Shown: positions 1-7,084, numbered from the stretch's first letter. The stretch is 15,791 nt of DNA from an uncultured Fretibacterium sp. (GCF_938030725.1 NZ_CALHIQ010000131.1:1-15791); one strand, 5' to 3'. The notes: generated from the letters alone by a model not told the origin. A program made the numbers and translations.

Positions 1-30
1 AGCGGTAGGGCCGAAGCCGACAACACAGAA

Positions 31-60
31 GGGGCCGGAACGTTCCGGCCCCTTAAAATT
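31..60. terminator. Palindromic hairpin, possible terminator
   Basis: Positions 31-52 form a perfect 22-base palindrome (9 bp stem, loop ACGT), followed by TTAAAATT. The U-tract is poor on both strands. It may end a transcript that enters from left of the window. Position and stem strength support this, but the tail is weak. Confidence 0.45.
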
Positions 61-277
61 GAAAATCCCCGCATGTACCGTGTCCTGAAAGTCTTGACCC
101 GCTCCCATAACGAATGGGACTGTCCCGCCTCAGTTCAGTCAGCGTAAGCCGTCATCCCCGACGGGAACGTTCGTCCCTGATGGAATCGAGTGTTGGCTCA
201 AGACGTTATCACGATCACGCATACCGCAGGGGTATTGCGCTCCATCACGCTGTTTATTATATCAGAAAACCCACGAA

Positions 278-301
278 AATCTCCCCGGAGGTTGTTTTTT
301 T
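278..301 (+). terminator. Weak terminator-like hairpin with T7 tract
   Basis: A short interrupted stem (CTC/GAG with flanking A-T pairs) at about 279-293 is followed by seven T at 295-301. The T-run is good but the stem is weak. No protein gene lies upstream in the window, so it would end a transcript of the gene-free 60-300 region or one entering from the left. Confidence 0.25.
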
Positions 302-402
302 GAGGGGACATCGTGAAGCGCCGGTTCAGCTACGGGCTTGCGCGCCCGATTCCTGCCTTCTGCGGAATGGGGCCGCCTGCCCGCACGCTATAATAACGGT
401 CG

Positions 403-439
403 GCCCCGCGTCCTGACCCAAACGGCGGCGGGGCTTTTT
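403..439 (+). terminator. Rho-independent terminator upstream of hutI
   Basis: GCCCCGC at 403-409 pairs with GCGGGGC at 428-434 and is followed by TTTTT at 435-439. The 18-base loop is long for a terminator. It sits 40 bases before the hutI start, so it could end upstream transcription or act as an attenuator for hutI. The gene-free stretch 1-470 otherwise shows only small hairpins. Confidence 0.45.
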
Positions 440-478
440 GGACGAAACGAATGAACGCGAATCGAGGAGGCTGTGACG

Positions 479-1723
479 ATGACCTTAAAGCTCTTCAGAC
501 GTGCCAGGCTCTACACGCCTACGTTAGGAGCCGCGCCGGCGGCTGGAGCGGAGCAGGGACGGATCCGTTCCGTTGAGGACGGCGCCTTCCTGGTGGAGGA
601 CGGACGCTTTGCGGCGGTGGGGAGCGCTTCGGAGGTGGAGGGAAGCCTCGCGGGGCGGACGCCGGACCAGGAGTTCGACCTGGGAGGGGCGGCGGTGGTG
701 CCGGGGCTGGTGGACCCGCACACCCACGCCTGTTTTGCCGCGCGGCGGGAGGCCGAGTTCTCCATGCGCCTGGCGGGGAGGCCCTACCTGGACATCCTGA
801 AGGCGGGCGGCGGAATCCTTTCCTCCGTGCGCGCCGTGCGCGGGGCCTCGGAGGAGGAGCTCTTTTCCTTCTCACGCGACCTGCTTCAGCGGACGCTCCA
901 ATACGGGACCACGACGATCGAGATCAAGAGCGGGTACGGCCTGGACCTGGACTTGGAGCTGCGCATGCTGCGCGTCATCGGGCGCCTGGGGCGCGAAACG
1001 GTGCAGACGGTGGTGCCGACGTTCATGGGGGCCCACGCCGTGCCGGAGCCCTTCAAGTCGGCCCCGGACGGCTACGTGAGGCTTCTGACGGAGGAGATGC
1101 TGCCGGCCGTGGCGGAGCAGGGGATCGCCCGCTTCTGCGACGTGTTCTGCGAGGAGGGGGTCTTCTCCATCGAGCAGAGCCGCAGGATCCTGCTGAGGGC
1201 GCGGGAGCTGGGTCTCGGACTCAAGATCCACGCAGACGAGGTGAACGACCTGGGCGGGGCGTCCCTGGCCGGCGAGCTCCGGACCGCCTCCGCGGAGCAC
1301 CTGCTGGCGGCCTCCGACGAGGGCATCCGGGCCATGGCGCGCGGAGGCGTCGTGGCGGACCTGCTGCCCGCCACGGCCTACAGCCTGCGGAAACCCTTTG
1401 CCCGCGCGCGGAAGATGATCGAGGAGGGGGTCCCCGTGGCCCTGGCGACGGACCTGAACCCCGGCTCCTGCTACTGTGAATCCATGGCCTTCGTCATCAG
1501 CCTGGCCGTCATGGAGATGGGGCTGACTCCGGAGGAGGCGCTGACGGGCGCGACCCTCAATGCCGCCTGGTCCCTGGGGATGCAGCAGGAGGTGGGCTGC
1601 ATCGAGCGCGGCAGGATGGCGGACTTCCTGGTGCTGGACGGGGAGACGCCCGCGACGTTCGCCTACCTGTCCGGAGCCCGCCCCATCCGCTCCGTCTGGA
1701 AGCTTGGAGAGCGCGCAGCGTGA
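479..1723 (+). CDS. hutI: Imidazolonepropionase
   Basis: Hydrolyses 4-imidazolone-5-propionate to N-formimino-L-glutamate, the third step of histidine degradation, as a cytosolic metal-dependent amidohydrolase. The metal-binding HTH follows VPGLVDP near residues 81-83. Other family blocks are KSGYGLD, FMGAHAVP, KIHADE, TASAEHL and the DLNPGS metal/catalytic block, with the usual C-terminal strand ending in the GRMADFLVL region. At 414 aa the length is normal. I chose ATG at 479 because the GAGGAGG ribosome site at 464-470 is 8 bases away; the in-frame GTG at 473 would leave only 2 bases. The stop overlaps the next gene's start (GTGA at 1720-1723), so the two are probably translationally coupled. 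No hutH, hutU or formimidoyltransferase gene is in the window. Identification is secure. Confidence 0.96.
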   Translation: MTLKLFRRARLYTPTLGAAPAAGAEQGRIRSVEDGAFLVEDGRFAAVGSASEVEGSLAGRTPDQEFDLGGAAVVPGLVDPHTHACFAARREAEFSMRLAGRPYLDILKAGGGILSSVRAVRGASEEELFSFSRDLLQRTLQYGTTTIEIKSGYGLDLDLELRMLRVIGRLGRETVQTVVPTFMGAHAVPEPFKSAPDGYVRLLTEEMLPAVAEQGIARFCDVFCEEGVFSIEQSRRILLRARELGLGLKIHADEVNDLGGASLAGELRTASAEHLLAASDEGIRAMARGGVVADLLPATAYSLRKPFARARKMIEEGVPVALATDLNPGSCYCESMAFVISLAVMEMGLTPEEALTGATLNAAWSLGMQQEVGCIERGRMADFLVLDGETPATFAYLSGARPIRSVWKLGERAA

Positions 1724-3294
1724 TCCCCTCCGATTGGCACAGGTGGTCTGTCAAGACCATGCGCTTTCATTTTCATCAACTTCATCAACGCCCCAGGCTC
1801 AACCTGTCGAACCTTACGGGGCTGCGTGCCCTGTCGCGGGCGCTCTGCTTCGCTGCAGTCCTTTTGCTGACGATCCCCTGCGGGGCGGAGGCCGTGACGC
1901 GCGGCGCCTTTCTGGCAGCGCTGCTGGACGCCCGGGGGCTCTCCTCGAACGTCCCCGCAGGGAAGGACGCCGTCGCCTTCGTTCAGGGGACGGGGATCGT
2001 GACGGATGGAATAGGGGGACCGAACGCTCATGTGACGCGCCGTGAAGCTCTGCGCTGGAGCATCCAGTCCCTGGGGCTGGCCTTTGAGGCGGGAGCGCTG
2101 TCCGACGTGTCGGCGGGGTTCTCGGACGAGAAGGCGCTCACGCCCTTTGAGCGGGGTTGCCTCGCCGTGGCGGTGAACATGACGCCCGCCCTCCTGTCGA
2201 GGGATCGGAGCTTCCGCGGTGCCCAGCGCCTGACGGAGAAGGAGATGCGCTTCCTTCTGGACCGGGTGAGCCAGGCCAGTGAGGGGTTGAGCCTGGAGGT
2301 GACGCTCACGCCCGTGGAGGGCCTGACGCTCCTGCTGCACCGAGATGGGGTTCCTACGGGCGTGCCGCGTTGGCGCGTCTATGCCGACGGGTTCCAGGAC
2401 AAGGCAGCGGCGGAGTCGGCTCAGGCGTTCTTCAAGTCGAAGGGCTTTGAGATGTCGATGCTCCAGCCGCAGTACGAGTGGTTCCTGCGCTCCCCCGTGC
2501 TGGAGGATTATCGGGTCGCGCGGCGCCTGGTGTCCCTGATCCGACAGCGGAAGCTTGCCGTGCGCCTCCTTCCCTCCGTTTCGAACTCCAACACGGAGCT
2601 CCTGCCGCGCTACTGGGCCATGCTGACTATCGACCCCGGCTTCTGGCGCATGATCCCTGCAGCCTCGTCCGAGGGGCCCGCTGCGCTGACGCCCCTCAGC
2701 CGGATCGTGAAGGACAACACCTTGAGCGCCGCCATCAACGCGGGGTTCTTCGCCGTGACGGGGCGCAGGCAGGGGTACCCCATCGGCCTCTTGAGGTGGG
2801 AGGGCGCGGAGGTGCACAAGCTCTACAACGGACGCGGCTGCCTGGGCTGGAACGACGACAACGAGGCCGCCTTCGGCCTGCCCTCCCTGGTGAGCGGGGA
2901 GCTGGTGGGCACGGGAGGGGAGAGCTGGAGCGACATGCCCTTCGCCATCCAGGCCGGACCCCTTCTCCTGAGCGACGGCGTCGTGCAGGGAAACGACGAG
3001 GGATTCTCCAACTCGCTGCTCTCCGGGCGCCATCCGCGCTCCGTGGTGGGGCTGACGGCGGACGGGGAGTGGTTCTTTCTGGCGGTGGACGGCCGCAACG
3101 GGCTGCACGCTGCGGGCGCCACGATGAGCGAGCTGACGGACATCCTGCGCTCCTACGAGGTCCCCTACGCCCTGAACCTGGACGGCGGCGGGTCCACGGA
3201 GCTCATCGTGAGGGGCCGGCTCTTCACCTCCCCGTCGGAGGGGAAGGAGCGCCCCATCAGCTACGCCCTTGGGGTGGTGCCCGCCCTCCGGTGA
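1720..3294 (+). CDS. Secreted SLH-like / phosphodiester glycosidase (NAGPA) family protein
   Basis: A 524-aa exported protein. A hydrophobic segment at about residues 41-53 followed by CGAEA suggests a signal peptide. Residues about 59-185 resemble two degenerate SLH repeats (VTRGAF, VTRREA, LTEKEM), which bind cell-wall polymers. Residues about 217-250 look like a SPOR-type segment. Residues about 335-522 match the NAGPA/DUF2233 phosphodiester glycosidase family: AINAGFF, GYPIGL, AIQAGPLLL, RHPRSVVG and NLDGGGST. That family cleaves sugar-phosphodiesters in other bacteria; the substrate here is unknown. GTG at 1720 overlaps the hutI stop and has GGAGAG about 9 bases upstream. An ATG at 1759 would shorten the unusually long N-terminal region. 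The NAGPA assignment is strong, the SLH call moderate and the SPOR call tentative. Confidence 0.85.
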   Translation: MIPSDWHRWSVKTMRFHFHQLHQRPRLNLSNLTGLRALSRALCFAAVLLLTIPCGAEAVTRGAFLAALLDARGLSSNVPAGKDAVAFVQGTGIVTDGIGGPNAHVTRREALRWSIQSLGLAFEAGALSDVSAGFSDEKALTPFERGCLAVAVNMTPALLSRDRSFRGAQRLTEKEMRFLLDRVSQASEGLSLEVTLTPVEGLTLLLHRDGVPTGVPRWRVYADGFQDKAAAESAQAFFKSKGFEMSMLQPQYEWFLRSPVLEDYRVARRLVSLIRQRKLAVRLLPSVSNSNTELLPRYWAMLTIDPGFWRMIPAASSEGPAALTPLSRIVKDNTLSAAINAGFFAVTGRRQGYPIGLLRWEGAEVHKLYNGRGCLGWNDDNEAAFGLPSLVSGELVGTGGESWSDMPFAIQAGPLLLSDGVVQGNDEGFSNSLLSGRHPRSVVGLTADGEWFFLAVDGRNGLHAAGATMSELTDILRSYEVPYALNLDGGGSTELIVRGRLFTSPSEGKERPISYALGVVPALR

Positions 3295-3343
3295 ATTGGC
3301 CTCGCGACGCGGAACGTAGGACGAAATCGTGGCAAAAACAAAC

Positions 3344-3370
3344 GTCGAACGAGGCGTTATGTGCTAGAAT
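3344..3370 (+). promoter_or_regulatory. Weak candidate promoter
   Basis: TAGAAT at 3365-3370 is a fair -10 box. The best -35 candidate, GTCGAA at 3344-3349, is poor and only 15 bases away. It lies 70 bases before the secreted-protein start and the local DNA is more AT-rich than its surroundings. Confidence 0.3.
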
Positions 3371-3439
3371 AACAAGAATCGAACGGGACGGTGCTGCGGT
3401 TGCAAGCCCCGTTACTTTGAAGGAAAGCGGAGTGTTCTA

Positions 3440-3976
3440 ATGAAGAAGTTGCTGTTGTGTGCGCTGCTGATGGGCCTGCTGGCTGGTGCCGTTTCCCCGG
3501 CGCTGGCCTGGGAGAAGCAGAAGGACCTTGGTCAGGACCACGTGAAGATGAAGTGGTATCTCCTGGACTACGGCGTGAAGGATAACGTTCCCTTCGCCAT
3601 CGCCCGGAAGTACTACACGAACACCTCGATCAAGAGCCAGACGGTGGACCTCCTGATGTCCAAGTACAACATCTCCCCCGAGGTGGCCGGCAGCCTGTAT
3701 TTCACGGAGTACGGCTACGAGTACACGCCGGACGGCAAGCAGTTTGCGGTGACCTACCTGCGCCACTACGATATGTTGGGCAACGAGATCTACGCCACCG
3801 TCTACGATGGATCGAGCGATGCCCTGAAGAAGGTCTTTGCCAACGTGGACCCGAAGTCCACGCCGGGCAAGGGCGCTGCCTACGCCTTGGGCAAGAAGCC
3901 CGCGGAGGACAAGCCGGCCGCAGCCAAAAAGGCTCCGGCCAAGCGCACCGCCAAGAAGGTCAAGGTGAAGAAGTAA
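3440..3976 (+). CDS. Secreted protein of unknown function with lysine-rich tail
   Basis: I do not recognise this 178-aa protein. A classic signal peptide covers residues 1-23 (MKKLLL, hydrophobic core, ALA|W cleavage site). Residues about 24-150 form a Tyr-rich domain with no cysteine after the signal peptide (WYLLDYG, KYYTNTS, TEYGYEY, YLRHYD), perhaps a small beta-rich domain. The weak pattern 'tyrosine strand, DGK turn, strand' recalls small surface-adhesin folds, but this is only an impression. Residues 151-178 are a Lys/Ala/Pro tail with 11 Lys and 1 Arg in 28 residues, like histone-H1 or KAP-type tails, and could bind polyanions such as cell-wall polymers, LPS or DNA. GCGGAG at 3427-3432 sits 7 bases before ATG. 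It is probably a single-gene unit with its own strong terminator. Confidence 0.85.
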   Translation: MKKLLLCALLMGLLAGAVSPALAWEKQKDLGQDHVKMKWYLLDYGVKDNVPFAIARKYYTNTSIKSQTVDLLMSKYNISPEVAGSLYFTEYGYEYTPDGKQFAVTYLRHYDMLGNEIYATVYDGSSDALKKVFANVDPKSTPGKGAAYALGKKPAEDKPAAAKKAPAKRTAKKVKVKK

Positions 3977-4020
3977 ACGACGCCGAGGCTTCGCTTCAGT
4001 CGAAGTCCAGCTTTGTTCAA

Positions 4021-4049
4021 AAGGGCCGCGGGGGACCGCGGCCCTTTTT
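4021..4049. terminator. Strong bidirectional rho-independent terminator
   Basis: An 11-bp perfect stem (4021-4031 with 4036-4046), loop GGGA, and T5 at 4045-4049. Four A at 4019-4022 give a short U-run on the other strand. It separates the convergent secreted-protein gene and the MATE gene and probably serves both. Confidence 0.9.
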
Positions 4050-4061
4050 GCGTTCTGTTGT

Positions 4062-5417
4062 TCAGAGGGCGTTCGCCGTAAGGTCCCGTTCCCAGCCGTT
4101 CTTCCTGACGTAAAGGATCAATAGGATGGAGCAGAGCAGCCAGCCCGCGGGGTAGCTGAGGGCGATGGGGACGATCGAGTCCGTCAGGCGCGAGGCGATG
4201 AGGAGGTAGACCTGACGAAACAGGACGAAGGACCCCAGCATGAAGTACATGGGGATTCGGGCGTTTCCGACGCCGCGCAGCGCTCCGCCGTAGATGGTGA
4301 AGGCGACGTTCAGGAAATCGAAGACGCTGTTGAGGCGCAGGAAGAGCACCCCGTAATGGAGGACCTGATCGTCCCGGTTGAACAGGGCGACCATCCAAGG
4401 GGCCGAGGCGTAGATGACGGCGACGATGAGGGCGGTGATGCCTGAAGAGATGCCCAGGCTGGCGCGCACTCCGGAGCGGATGCGGTCCGGCCGCAGCGCG
4501 CCCGCGTTCTGTCCCGTGAAGGTCGTGACGGCCATGCCCATGCTCTGAATCGGCAGGAAGACGAAGGCGTCGATCCGGATGTAGATGCCCCATCCTGAGG
4601 CGCTGGCGGCGCCATAGGCGTTGATGTAGCCCTGGACGAAGACGTTGGAGAAGGAGGTGAGGGCCAGTTGCACGCCCGACGGCAGCCCCAGGTCGAGGAT
4701 CCTGCGCAGGATGTGCCGGTCCACGCGCATCTCGCCCCAGGTGATGCTGTGGCATTCCCTGCTGCGGAACAGAAGAGCGAAGACGACGAGGCCTGAGAGG
4801 AGCTGCGACAGGATCGTGGCCCAGGCGACGCCTGCGACGCCCGCCTTGAAGGAGATGACGAACAGGAGGTCCAGCGCGATGTTCAGGACGGAGGAGAGGA
4901 TCAGGAGGAACAGGGGGCGCAGGGAATCCCCCACCGCGCGCAGGATGGCGGAGCCCATGTTGTAGAGCATCAGCCCGATCAGGCCCAGCATGTAAATTTG
5001 AAGGTACGTCGTGGCCTCCGGCATGATGGAGGCCGGGGTGTTCATGAAGCGCAGGAGTGCGGGCGTCGCCGCATACCCTGCGGCGGACAGGGCCAGCGAC
5101 AGGACGACCGTGGAAACGACGGAGGTGTGGACGGCCCGGCGGAGGCTGGCCACGTCCCCGGCCCCGAAGTACTGTGCGATGACGACGCTGGCCCCCATCG
5201 TCATCCCAATGAAGAGGCTGATGAAGGTAAAGACAATGGGAACGGTGGACGTGACGGCGCCTAGCGCGTCCGCGCCGACGAAGTTGCCGACGACGACGCT
5301 GTCCACCGTGTTGTAGAGCTGCTGAAAGATGTTCCCCACGAAGAGCGGCACGGCAAAGTCCACAAGCTGCCTCCAGATCACGCCCTCCGTCATGTCCGTG
5401 ACGGTCCTGCTCGGCAT
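4062..5417 (-). CDS. MATE family multidrug/cation antiporter
   Basis: A 451-aa inner-membrane exporter that uses a Na+ or H+ gradient to expel organic cations or other compounds. About 12 hydrophobic helices span the protein. The N-terminal half begins with the typical WRQLVDFAVPLFVGNIFQQL and continues LYNTVDSVVVGNFVGADALGAV, a signature of the bacterial NorM/DinF-like MATE proteins. The matching block at the start of the second half is DLGLPSGVQLALTSFSNVFV, followed by YGAASASGWGIYIRID. Length is normal. ATG at 5417 has GAGGGA about 6 bases upstream. It has its own promoter (5469-5496) and shares a terminator with the convergent gene. The substrate cannot be told from sequence. Confidence 0.93.
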   Translation of the reverse strand: MPSRTVTDMTEGVIWRQLVDFAVPLFVGNIFQQLYNTVDSVVVGNFVGADALGAVTSTVPIVFTFISLFIGMTMGASVVIAQYFGAGDVASLRRAVHTSVVSTVVLSLALSAAGYAATPALLRFMNTPASIMPEATTYLQIYMLGLIGLMLYNMGSAILRAVGDSLRPLFLLILSSVLNIALDLLFVISFKAGVAGVAWATILSQLLSGLVVFALLFRSRECHSITWGEMRVDRHILRRILDLGLPSGVQLALTSFSNVFVQGYINAYGAASASGWGIYIRIDAFVFLPIQSMGMAVTTFTGQNAGALRPDRIRSGVRASLGISSGITALIVAVIYASAPWMVALFNRDDQVLHYGVLFLRLNSVFDFLNVAFTIYGGALRGVGNARIPMYFMLGSFVLFRQVYLLIASRLTDSIVPIALSYPAGWLLCSILLILYVRKNGWERDLTANAL

Positions 5418-5468
5418 CTTCTTCCCTCAAAGAGTGGATTGGGGACGCCTGACCGCCCCCGCGGTTCC

Positions 5469-5496
5469 ATTATAGCCCGCGAACGGGAAAGGGCAA
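5469..5496 (-). promoter_or_regulatory. Sigma70-type promoter for the MATE gene
   Basis: On the minus strand, TTGCCC (5496-5491) is 16 bases from a perfect TATAAT (5474-5469). Transcription would start near 5462, about 45 bases before the MATE ATG. It lies in the 165-base gap after the flavodoxin gene, so MATE can be expressed independently. Confidence 0.65.
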
Positions 5497-5582
5497 GGGA
5501 CGCCCACGGACGACGAACCGCCGTCCGGCCACCGAACAGCGGTTTTTTGCGCAGGCCCTTCAGGGAAGGAAATGGCGTGGGA

Positions 5583-6050
5583 TCAGTTCACTTCCGCTGG
5601 AGCGTCGAGCCATGCGGTGATCCTTCGGGCGTCTCCGCGACGGACCCTCAGCCCTTCGTGGACGTGTCCGTGGCAGGCAGCGGCGATATCTCGCACGCCC
5701 TTTTCCGGCCCCGTCATGCTGCTGGTGCAGAAGGGGTAGACCTCCTTCCCGCTGAGGTCACAGGCCTCCAGGAAGGAGATCACGGCCATGGGACACGTCC
5801 CGAACCAGACGGGCCACCCCAACAGGATTCGGTCGTAGGGAGCGGGGTCGGGGGGCGTGACGGCGAGGTGCGGCCGTTCGCCGGACTTGAACTCGCGCCG
5901 TGCCTCGAAGAGGGTCTTGAAGTAGCTCGGTGGATACGTCTTGTCCACCTTGATCTCAAAGAGGTTCGCGCCCTCCAGCAGGGATGCGATCTCCTCCGCG
6001 GCCCCCTTCGTCCTTCCGCTCTTGGAAAAGTAGACGATCAACGTTTTCAT
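5583..6050 (-). CDS. Flavodoxin family protein
   Basis: A 155-aa cytosolic FMN-binding electron carrier or NAD(P)H-dependent reductase-like protein. The N-terminus MKTLIVYFSKSGRTKGAAE has the flavodoxin beta1-phosphate loop pattern (SKSGRTKG, residues 9-16). GWPVWFG near residues 78-84 and TSSMTGP at 109-115 match the later FMN-contact loops of the short Flavodoxin_4-type family. ATG at 6050 follows GGGAGGT by 7 bases. No clear promoter was found upstream in 6051-6200. It precedes MATE on the same strand with a 165-base gap, so co-transcription is uncertain. The redox partner is unknown. Confidence 0.88.
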   Translation of the reverse strand: MKTLIVYFSKSGRTKGAAEEIASLLEGANLFEIKVDKTYPPSYFKTLFEARREFKSGERPHLAVTPPDPAPYDRILLGWPVWFGTCPMAVISFLEACDLSGKEVYPFCTSSMTGPEKGVRDIAAACHGHVHEGLRVRRGDARRITAWLDAPAEVN

Positions 6051-6204
6051 GAATCAGACCTCCCATAGAGTATTGATAGAAATTGCTCTGCGATGGATTG
6101 GCGCGTCCTGTCGCACCGACCACAGCATACGCCTGCCCGTCGAATTGCCCTTCCGCCGTTTCACTCGTTTTGGAGCGCGGGCTGCGCACGGGCCGTTCCG
6201 GGCT

Positions 6205-6232
6205 TTGACTTTAGTCCATTACGTTGTAAAAT
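6205..6232 (+). promoter_or_regulatory. Sigma70-type promoter for the SSB-like genes
   Basis: TTGACT at 6205-6210 and TAAAAT at 6227-6232 are 16 bases apart. Transcription would start near 6239, leaving a leader of about 100 bases before the first SSB-like gene. Confidence 0.7.
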
Positions 6233-6262
6233 AAAAGCAAGGCAAAGGTCAGGGGGACGCTC

Positions 6263-6355
6263 ATGACGAGAGGCCCTGCGGTCCGGCGTTCCCCGTTCAC
6301 GAACAGGAATTTCCAGTCACGACAAGACGAGGTGAGGCGTAATGGTTCAGGTTGA
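6263..6355 (+). CDS. Possible leader peptide (30 aa), overlapping the SSB-like start
   Basis: A short reading frame of 30 codons opens with ATG at 6263, preceded by AGGGGG at 6251-6256 (6-base spacing). Its TGA at 6353-6355 lies 14 bases inside the next gene in another frame. The peptide is arginine-rich (MTRGPAVRRS at its start) and matches nothing I know. Placement between promoter and gene with a good ribosome site makes translation plausible; a chance frame is equally possible. Confidence 0.3.
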   Translation: MTRGPAVRRSPFTNRNFQSRQDEVRRNGSG

Positions 6356-6635
6356 AAACAGCGTCACGGTCTCAGGCCTCCTGCACTTTATCAGCAGGAA
6401 GAAGGATCAGAAGTACATTCCCTTTTCCATCCGTCATGAGAACCCATGGCCGGATGGGACGACCCGCAAGGACTTTTTAACGGTGCGCGCCTTTCCCGCC
6501 GAGCTTCAGGAGAAGCTGAAGGCCTTGGCGGAGGGGACTCCCGTCTGGGTGGAGGGGGTCCTCCGCTCCTCGCGGGGGAGCGGAGAGCTCTACCTTGCCG
6601 CACTGAAGCTGGACGTTATAGAGGCACAGAGCTGA
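6342..6635 (+). CDS. SSB-like OB-fold protein, first of a tandem pair
   Basis: A 97-aa cytosolic protein resembling the OB-fold of single-stranded DNA-binding protein: VTVSGLLHF strand, IPFSIRHE, KDFLTVRAF, then the EGTPVWVEGVLRSSR block that parallels SSB's KGSxVxxEGxLR. It lacks the C-terminal linker and acidic tip through which SSB recruits partners, so it is much shorter than normal SSB (about 150-180 aa). It shares RKDFL and LRSSRGSG with the next gene, a clear paralogue. ATG at 6342 follows GAGGTGAGG. Role is inferred as nucleic-acid binding; PriB-like or RNA-binding roles are possible. It is unlikely to be the main replication SSB. Confidence 0.75.
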   Translation: MVQVENSVTVSGLLHFISRKKDQKYIPFSIRHENPWPDGTTRKDFLTVRAFPAELQEKLKALAEGTPVWVEGVLRSSRGSGELYLAALKLDVIEAQS

Positions 6636-6636
6636 C

Positions 6637-6667
6637 GGAGGCCGCCCCGGCGTCGGGGCAGGCCTCC
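6637..6667 (+). other. Long intercistronic RNA hairpin
   Basis: GGAGGCC at 6637-6643 pairs with GGCCTCC at 6661-6667, continuing through GCCCCG/CGGGGC to a GCGT loop: 13 bp with a single bulged A (6660). It begins one base after the stop codon of the first SSB-like gene and has no T-run. It may protect or process the transcript, or partly stop transcription between the two genes. Confidence 0.6.
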
Positions 6668-6738
6668 ATGTTCTCAGGGCGGTACGCCTGCAAGCACTAT
6701 TTAAGATTACGAAGCGACAATTTAAGGAGGTTTTTCCC

Positions 6739-7026
6739 TTGAGTTGGGAGAATAAGGTGAGGCTCGCGGGGCAGGTACACTTCATCAAGGCGCAGGCGGA
6801 GGGCGAAACGGGCACGGGAAAGTACGTGCGCTTTGCCGTGAAGCAGGACAACCACGAGTTGGACGGCTCGCCGCGGAAGGACTTTCTGGTGGTGCGCGTC
6901 TACGATCAGGCGCTGAGGGACGTCCTGTCGGGCAAGAAGGACGGGGACCCCGTGGCGGTGGAGGGCACGCTTCGCTCCTCGCGGGGGAGCGGCGTCAACT
7001 ACGTCCGGTGCAGCGCGATTGAGTGA
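6739..7026 (+). CDS. SSB-like OB-fold protein, second of a tandem pair
   Basis: A 95-aa paralogue of the preceding gene: ENKV/ENSV near the start, RKDFL at 46-50, EG(T/V)LRSSRGSG at about 75-85. It carries an extra loop of about 6 residues (around EGETGTG, 21-27) and ends shortly after the last OB strand, with no acidic SSB tail. It begins with TTG at 6739, chosen because AAGGAGG at 6724-6730 lies 8 bases upstream and no ATG/GTG fits. The rare start with a perfect ribosome site suggests set expression. It is probably co-transcribed with the first gene across the 103-base gap. Nucleic-acid binding is inferred from the fold. Confidence 0.75.
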   Translation: MSWENKVRLAGQVHFIKAQAEGETGTGKYVRFAVKQDNHELDGSPRKDFLVVRVYDQALRDVLSGKKDGDPVAVEGTLRSSRGSGVNYVRCSAIE

Positions 7027-7032
7027 GAGAGG

Positions 7033-7065
7033 CGGGCGGAACGCCGCCGAAGGGCGTTCCGCCCG
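7033..7065. terminator. Long hairpin between convergent genes
   Basis: A 13-bp uninterrupted stem, 7033-7045 with 7053-7065, loop GCCGAAG. There is no clear T-run on either side. Its location between the SSB-like pair and convergent tpx suggests a bidirectional transcription barrier. Confidence 0.6.
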
Positions 7066-7084
7066 GCCTTGACCGCACCCTGTG

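Noticed and set aside
389..394. Perfect TATAAT upstream of hutI as a promoter
   Set aside because: No acceptable -35 box lies 15-19 bases upstream and a hairpin with T5 follows at once.
1663..3108. Long minus-strand reading frame opposite the NAGPA-family gene
   Set aside because: It is the shadow of a recognised gene in GC-rich DNA; its product is low-complexity Arg/His/Pro-rich and resembles no family.
3880..5430. 516-codon minus-strand frame across the MATE gene
   Set aside because: It overlaps MATE in another frame, contains no recognised motif and is rich in Arg/His/Gly as expected of a shadow.
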